Shown here piece after piece: positions 57,930-64,000 of a stretch of 64,000 nucleotides of DNA. The notes under the pieces are model-generated. The model was not told the origin of the DNA, made no database searches, and was given only the letters and a program-made list of their open reading frames with translations. Position 1 is the first letter of the stretch, and each line of letters starts with the position of its first letter. The DNA comes from Chrysoperla carnea (taxonomy: Eukaryota > Arthropoda > Insecta > Neuroptera > Chrysopidae), in assembly GCF_905475395.1 (NCBI RefSeq), contig NC_058338.1:869001-933000 (forward strand). The letters are read 5' to 3'. Position numbers and translations under genes: made by a program.

Positions 57930-60900
57930 ATGGCAAATAATAATGGTGCATCTTATGGAAATGATCGAAATTCTAGTTCTGCCGAACTGGAATATGGCCA
58001 AGATCCAACAGTAACTGGAAGTTTTTTTAGTTCAGATTATAAAAAGTAATTCCCGTTTTCTAAGTATTTTCTTCTCGAAATTTTATATCGAATTATAATT
58101 TTTGTTGCAGGCATGATGATCTCAAAGAAATGTTGGACTCAAATAAGGATAGTTTAAAATTGGAAGCTATGAAACGAATTATTGGGGTAAAATAAACCGA
58201 AAAACCAATATTGTAAGAACTTTTATCGAAAATTTTTGTTCTAGATGATTGCAAAAGGTCGAGATGCATCCGAATTATTTCCAGCTGTTGTGAAAAATGT
58301 GGTATCGAAAAATATTGAAGTTAAGAAATTAGTTTACGTGTATTTAGTGCGTTATGCCGAGGAGCAACAAGATTTAGCACTTTTATGTATCTCAACATTC
58401 CAGCGAGCTTTAAAGGATCCAAATCAATTGATTCGTGCGGGAGCTTTACGTGTGTTATCCAGTATTCGTGTTTCAATGATTGTACCAATTGTGATGTTAG
58501 CGATTCGTGATGCTTCTGTAGATATGTCCCCGTACGTGCGGAAAACTGCAGCTCATGCTATTCCCAAATTATACAGGTATGTCCAGTGTCCTTATATCAA
58601 GACATTTTTAACCCCCCAACTATAAAAAAGGGTGTGTGTGTGTCTGTCTGTCTAAACGGATGAACCGATTTTGATTTTTTGTTTCGTTTGAAAGGTAATT
58701 TAGTGGAGAGTGCTCTTAGCTATGTTTCTAGTACGAATCTAGGGTTCCGTACCCGAAAAAGACTAAAAAATTGGCATTGATCTTCAAAATCAGCTCAGTT
58801 TGGAAAAGGTTGTAAGGAAGCTAAAATAACATTAAGCTAAACCAGGGGAGATCACCAAAGGGAAGAACTCTATTAATTTTAAGTCTTATTCGCGCCCCCC
58901 ACCCCCGGAAGTATAGATATATTCAACGGGACTACAAATAAGGAGGGGATGCTACAGTATGGGTTATTGAACGGGGTGGGGATTCCATTAAAGTCTCCAA
59001 ATTGAGCTTCGGTTGGGTTAGCGTCAAGCATGACTACTTTGTCACACCTGAGTGTTCCTATGTTTGTTCTAGTTTGGATCCTGAACAAAAAATTGAATTA
59101 GTCGATGTAATCGAACGATTATTAGGTGATCGAACAACTTTAGTGGTTGGATCTGCTGTAATGGCTTTCGAAGAAGTTTGCCCGGATCGTATTGATCTGA
59201 TCCATCGAAATTATCGTAAATTATGTTCATTGTTAGTTGATGTGGACGAATGGGGTCAAGTGGTCATTATAAACATGCTAACGCGATATGCCCGCACTCA
59301 ATTTGTGGATCCAAACTTGCATGTAAGTATTTGGAACATCATGTACAATAGATCAAACTGGGTGCTGTATAAAAGATCATCTAATTATTAATTAGGATAA
59401 AATGGAAGATGCCAAATCATTTTACGATACAAGTGATGATGACGACTCATCAGATAATGAAGATTCAACCGGTGCGGGAGGGGCTGGTGATGGAAGCACT
59501 ACTACTGGTAAACAAACCAATGTGATAACAATGGATTCCGATCATCGTTTGCTGTTACGTACAACACGTCCATTACTCCAGAGTCGTAACGCTTCGGTGG
59601 TGATGGCCGTTGTGCAGTTGTACCATCATTGTGCCCCACGACAAGAAGTTTCCGTTGCAATTAAAGCGTTGATACGTTTATTACGCTCCTATCCAGAAGT
59701 ACAATCAATTGTTTTGAATGCTATCGTTTCGATAAGCGTACAACGAAAGGTAATAATAATACAAGTGGGTCTAGAACAGCCTAGACCTAGGAGTCCTCTC
59801 AAAGTCAGTCGACGTCAAAGCCCTCCTGCTGTTATTAAACAGCTCCAAATGGTTCATGGAGTAGTGGCCGGGGATGGGCCAACCCATTTACGGTATCACA
59901 ACGGACCCTATGGTCTAAGTGTGTCCCACCCCAGGACAGCCACTCTAACCTTACCTAATGTTATTTTTCTAATTTTGTTTTAGGGAATGTTTGAACCATA
60001 TTTAAAAAGCTTCTTCGTCCGAACCAGTGATTTAACGCATATTAAACTTTTAAAATTGGAAATACTAACAAATTTGGCGACGGAGGGTAACGTGTCCATG
60101 ATTTTATGTGAACTCCAAACATACATTTCAAGTAGTGATAAAAAATTTGTGGCTGCGGCAATTCAAGCGATTGGTCGTTGTGCTTGTAACATTCAAGAGA
60201 TCACCGATACCTGTTTAAATGGTTTGGTTTCACTCTTGTCCAGCAAAGATGGTACGTAGTTCTCCAGAACCAATTTTTGTGATCGCCCCAGATCCATTAT
60301 TTGACCGATTTAGATTTAATCTTGTATTTTTTTTTTTTTGGGTCTGTAGAAGCAATTGTAGCAGAGAGTGTGGTCGTTATAAAACGTTTATTACAATCAC
60401 AAGCGGCAGAACCAGGTGATATTATCACGCACATGGCACGATTATTGGATTCGATTACAATACCACAAGCGAGAGCGGCTATTTTATGGTTGTTGGGAGA
60501 AAATTCATCAAATGTGAAAAAAATTGCACCGGATGTGTTACGAAAACTGGCAAAAAGTTTTGTGGATGAGGTAAGTTTGTGTTTTTGGATTTTTTAGTTT
60601 CTCACATTATAAATATACTAGCTTGATCCCCCGAAGTTAGAATTTCGATATACTTCCCTCTCTTATAAATAAAAAACTATGCATTATACAGAAAAAAGTT
60701 TCTAGTAAAAGTTGTAGAAAATGTTTTTATCTACAAGAATGATTCGTACTATTTTTGTCGTAAGATGCACGGTTCACGAGATATTTGACAAAATGTGTTT
60801 TCCAAAATGGTTTTCTGAAGAACTGCACAATCATTGTGCAGTCCGCCACCAAATTAGCAAAGAGTAACTTTCATAATAAGAGTAAACAATAGCTAATTCT

Positions 60901-63900
60901 TACTGATGATGACTACTTGGTAGTCGAAAATACGTATTTATAAAATACAAAAAACTGATCTAGAAAATTGGGGCAAAAATCGAGGATTAAAATGAGTTAA
61001 AAGACTTGTTTGAAACATTTTCATTGAATTTATTTAAAAAATAAATGCTAAGAATTATAAAATAAATAATTATTTAAATTATTTAATTAAAATATTTAAA
61101 TTAAATCACGAAAACGTGGAAGGAAAATCATCCAAAAAAACAATTCGTTTTTAAACTTCTTGTTTAGTCATCAAATCTTGATCGCCATTTTGTTCTTCAC
61201 CGCCATCTTGTTCCAACCATTTTTTAACAAAATCCTCTGGTGGTAATTTAAATCCCCATTGTTCCACCAAACATTTGTAGCCCTCTGGTGTAGAATTATA
61301 TAAACTCATCGCTAATTGTTTTTCTGAATCATCCCAATCTGATTTTTTAAATAATTCCATTTTAAGTGCGGCCGCTAGGACAGGATTTATCTCTTTCGAT
61401 AAATGTTTAAAAATAATTTCACGACGTGAATTTCGTTTACATTTCACTTCATTGCTTTTACTTGTTTGTTCCGTTTCCGTCGTTTCTGTCGCTAACAGTG
61501 TCGATAACTTTTTCGGTGTAATATATTGAGTTTTTTTCTTCGAAATTTCTTCATCGACATTTTCATCGAATGCAACAAATTCGAAATCAACACGCTTTTC
61601 ATTTGTTTCATCTGAATCGATACATATCGAATACGAATCCCCTGATAATTGTTCTAATTTAATATTATTCCCAGATAACGGCATTTTCGATCTTGTTTGA
61701 TTCGAAATTAAATTTAATTCACCATTTTCGGTGACTGTATATGTGAAGTTATTCGATTCATCCGATTCCATTGGAACAATTGTCGCATACTCGTCGTAAT
61801 TCTCATGCGATAATTCGACTTCATCTTTCGGGATTCGTGGAAATGGCGTTACAATATTTTTCACATTAAGCTTAACTTTTTTCACTGGCGGTGAACTCGA
61901 AATACGAAATGTACACTTATCACGACTCACTGGTATCAACGATAGTTCATCTAACGTTGAGGTTTTCGTTAAATCGAGCGTATTCGATAACGATTGTTTT
62001 GGTGGATTTTTTAAAGTTTCACTTTTCGGTGTAACCACTGCAAAACTATCGTTTTGTGTTGTTTCGATCGGCACAACTTGTACGTCACTTAAATTCAATT
62101 TAATTTCGGTTGGATCAAGTGTGGGTATGGCACAAAATGTTAAACGATCGTGACGTTCATTCGTAAAACATTTTGGCTCGAAATGAAACTGGCAGACGAC
62201 TTTGTTGCGTAGCTTTTCGATTGGTAACGTATGGAAATGTGCTTTTTGTGCGTTTATTATCCATTGTTCGCATCGTTTTCGATCTTTGATCGGAAAATGA
62301 AAGTAACGTATTTTCTCATCGGTCGATGCACTCAAATTACAATTTCTGTATGAACAACGGAAACCACCCATCTCATTTAATTGTTTTTACTTTTTAAATT
62401 AATATTTTTTGGTATTTTTACTTGTGTTCCAGTTTTGGATATCGGTAATCGGTTTACTTGTCAAAAATATTTACTATTCGATTAGTTAGTTACAAACGTC
62501 AAATTCTAGGGAGTTATTTTTAGTTTTTTTGTGGTACCAACCTTCATGTTAGTTAATATAGTTTGTCTGATATAAATATTTCCTTACTGACTGTTTATGT
62601 ATTGTAAAAAAATATTTAATATTTAATCCAATCAATCTGCGAAAAGGATGACAAAATTGTTATCAGAAAACAAGAAATACGTTGTTATAGAAGAAAACAA
62701 GCCAAGAAACAAAAAACTGTGCATCAGCAAACCGCTTTTTTGAAATTTGAGAAAAAAAATTTTAAGATTTCCAATCATTTAAATTTTCCCCGGATTTACT
62801 CGAAAATGTAAGCGTTAGGTTTGATTTAAAATTAGGGTAGAAAACTTACTTTTTTAATTGAGAGGAAAATGGCAAGACAACGCTTAAATTTTTTTTATTT
62901 ATTTTCAGCATGACATTGTCAAATTACAAGTATTAAATTTAGCCGTAAAATTATGGCTTACAAATCGTGAACAAACTGCATTACTATGTCAGTATGTGTT
63001 TAGTTTAGCACGATACGACCAAAGTTATGATATTCGTGATCGAGCACGATTTTTACGACATTTCACTGTGCTGGCCGAAGGGAAAATACTGCCCACACAT
63101 GCACCAGAAATATTTTTACAAACAAAAGCAGCACCTCAATTGAATTCTACATTTAAAGGTCAGTTATTGAGATTTTGGAATTATATTATAATAAAATTTT
63201 TAAGGACTTAGGCAACTTGTACACACCAGAGAAAAGCACCAAATTCGTTTTAGTAGCTAGTTAGCTTTCAATTTTTTGATAGGAATTAACTTCTTCATCA
63301 GCCATCTTGAATTTTAGAGCGGCCATTTTAAGTTTATTAGTGTAAATGTCCCAAATGTGCAATTCCTACTTTTATAATGGCCGACATTAAACTCAAAAAG
63401 AGAATTGGTTCTTGTCAAAAATTGAAAGACTATAAAAATTTGGAGCTTTTGTCCGGTATGTTCTCATTAAGCTACGATCACTTAACCATTTTCTTTTTCT
63501 AAACAGATCGGGAACAATTTCAATTGGGCTCTTTATCACATTATATAAATGCACCAGCTGCTGGATATCGTGAATTGCCACCATTTGCGACGACACCTAC
63601 GTCTAGTGCACTACGAGAAGTTGATACATCATCCACGGAAAATACTTCAACGCATACAAAACAAGTAAATTTATTTGTTATTCCGATTTGTTCTATTGGA
63701 TTGAATCGGAATTCAATCGGAAAATTTTATCCAAATAAACCCAATTCATTTCAATTAAATTTCAAAGTTATAATTGGTTTATATTGGAATCAATCGAAAC
63801 TTTTTTTACAATTGAAGCTTATTCATTCCGATTGATTGAATTGGAAATTTCCGATTCATGAATCGGATTTTTTATCAGAGTTTACAATATTTAATTTCTT

Positions 63901-64000
63901 TTTGATTTATAGAAAAAAATATTTTATTCTGACACTGAAGAAGCAAGTTCGGCAGCCGAATATAATAGCAGCAAAGATTCGGACAGTGACGAGGAAGAAG
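57930..64000 (+). CDS. AP3B1: AP-3 complex beta subunit, 5' two thirds
   Basis: Exons 57930-58045, 58111-58186, 58245-58576, 59073-59322, 59396-59749, 59984-60251, 60350-60570, 62909-63158, 63507-63664 and 63913 to the window end join in phase to about 704 codons. The subunit is the large beta adaptin of AP-3, which sorts cargo from endosomes to lysosomes and pigment granules; the Drosophila orthologue is ruby. The adaptin N-terminal repeats are highly conserved, e.g. [40 protein letters not shown] and [20 protein letters not shown]. Exon 5 has the acidic serine-rich insert [11 protein letters not shown] followed by [20 protein letters not shown]. Exon 10 begins the acidic hinge ([20 protein letters not shown]). 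Start chosen at [16 protein letters not shown] six codons upstream is an alternative. The appendage domain lies outside. Confidence 0.95.
58610..58775 (+). repeat. Dispersed repeat in AP-3 beta intron 3
   Basis: GTGTGTGTGTCTGTCTGTCT, then GATGAACCGATTTTGATTTT and CTAGGGTTCCGTACCC, form a combination familiar from abundant insect interspersed repeats (the AGGGTTCCGTACC block in particular). The class is uncertain. The rest of this intron shows nothing else. Confidence 0.5.
59762..59965 (-). repeat. SINE-like dispersed repeat, copy 2
   Basis: On the minus strand this starts GGTAAGGTTAGAGTGGCTGT and shares blocks in order with 16224-16470. It fills nearly the whole intron after exon 5 (59750-59983), leaving only the splice sites and a T-rich acceptor tract outside. 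It keeps a frame open through the intron, so naive reading extends exon 5 wrongly. Confidence 0.7.
60610..60990 (+). repeat. Interspersed repeat cluster in AP-3 beta intron 7
   Basis: AAATATACTAGCTTGATCCC at 60611-60630 looks like the head of the common insect repeat whose tail (GGTCCAGCCG) is at 40955. It is followed by AGTAAAAGTTGTAGAAAATG, CACGGTTCACGAGATATTTG and a CTGATGATGACTACTTGGTA motif. A perfect GCACAATCATTGTGC hairpin lies at about 60825-60839. No coding remnant was recognised. Confidence 0.45.
61151..62371 (-). CDS. THAP-domain DNA-binding protein nested in AP-3 beta intron
   Basis: A single 406-codon exon on the minus strand begins [20 protein letters not shown]. The C2CH zinc-binding signature is complete: C6 and C11, then C60 and H63 in [12 protein letters not shown], with W37 in [12 protein letters not shown] and the closing motif CAIPTL (the A-V-P-T box). 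THAP domains bind DNA in a sequence-specific way. The middle (residues 90-320) is Ser/Thr/acidic and disordered-looking, with a basic patch [15 protein letters not shown]. The last 70 residues fold as helices: [52 protein letters not shown]. This recalls the short domain that follows the THAP domain in P-element/THAP9 transposases (F-S-x-E-x-x-x-x-A-x-x-L-x-x-x-S-P-x-A-Y-x-x-L). No catalytic domain follows. Probable nuclear regulator. A minus-strand AATAAA is at 61029-61034. Confidence 0.88.
   Translation of the reverse strand: MGGFRCSYRNCNLSASTDEKIRYFHFPIKDRKRCEQWIINAQKAHFHTLPIEKLRNKVVCQFHFEPKCFTNERHDRLTFCAIPTLDPTEIKLNLSDVQVVPIETTQNDSFAVVTPKSETLKNPPKQSLSNTLDLTKTSTLDELSLIPVSRDKCTFRISSSPPVKKVKLNVKNIVTPFPRIPKDEVELSHENYDEYATIVPMESDESNNFTYTVTENGELNLISNQTRSKMPLSGNNIKLEQLSGDSYSICIDSDETNEKRVDFEFVAFDENVDEEISKKKTQYITPKKLSTLLATETTETEQTSKSNEVKCKRNSRREIIFKHLSKEINPVLAAALKMELFKKSDWDDSEKQLAMSLYNSTPEGYKCLVEQWGFKLPPEDFVKKWLEQDGGEEQNGDQDLMTKQEV

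Larger units (their letters stand above)
60571..62908 (+). other. AP-3 beta intron 7 with nested gene and repeat
   Basis: The intron begins GTAAGTTTG after GTGGATGAG and ends ATTTTCAG before CATGACATTGTC. It holds a dispersed repeat in its first 400 bases and the minus-strand THAP gene; 62372-62908 is AT-rich upstream sequence of that gene. Exons on both sides join in phase 0 and match the conserved adaptin sequence. Confidence 0.85.

Noticed and set aside
59750-59983. Extension of AP-3 beta exon 5 through an open frame
   Set aside because: The conserved adaptin sequence joins SVQRK directly to [10 protein letters not shown] using consensus GT and AG sites, and the extension is a dispersed repeat.
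1-64000. CRISPR arrays, rRNA or tRNA genes, retroviral or LTR elements, Polintons, toxin genes
   Set aside because: None was recognised on either strand. The repeats seen are inverted-repeat DNA elements, LINE tails, SINE-like units and simple repeats.

Overview
The window is nuclear DNA from an insect. It is very AT-rich, genes are split by short GT-AG introns, and it carries typical arthropod gene families: a gustatory receptor, a chitin-binding cuticular protein, insect-type SLC16 transporters, and an AP-3 beta subunit with a nested THAP gene. I cannot name the order from sequence alone. Exons below were assembled by eye from splice sites, reading phase and recalled protein family patterns; no database search was run.

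Layout on the + strand unless stated. 1592-15828 is the 3' part of a coiled-coil SRCIN1/SKT (AIP3) family gene, with a 10 kb intron before its last large exon. 15829-25175 is an intergenic stretch full of small inverted-repeat elements and dispersed repeats. 25176-29730 is a complete four-exon gustatory receptor. 31066-31848 and 34032-34923 are two unrecognised secreted proteins. 36084-39694 (minus) is a three-exon cuticular protein. 39695-47147 is intergenic, with a (CCCACA)n tract, a telomere-like decamer array and a perfect 82-bp palindrome. 47148-49748 and 52632-56010 are tandem monocarboxylate-transporter-like paralogues with identical intron positions and phases. 57930-64000 is the 5' two thirds of the AP-3 complex beta subunit; one of its introns holds a THAP-domain gene on the minus strand (61151-62371).

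The genes do not form a pathway. The window looks like an ordinary euchromatic neighbourhood with heavy invasion by short non-autonomous DNA elements (foldback or MITE-like), I-group LINE tails and relics of hAT-like and RTE-like elements. No retroviral, LTR or Polinton-type element was recognised. The points most worth a second look are the perfect palindrome, the decamer array, the near-identical last exons of the two transporters, the THAP gene with a P-transposase-like tail, and the internally duplicated cuticular protein.
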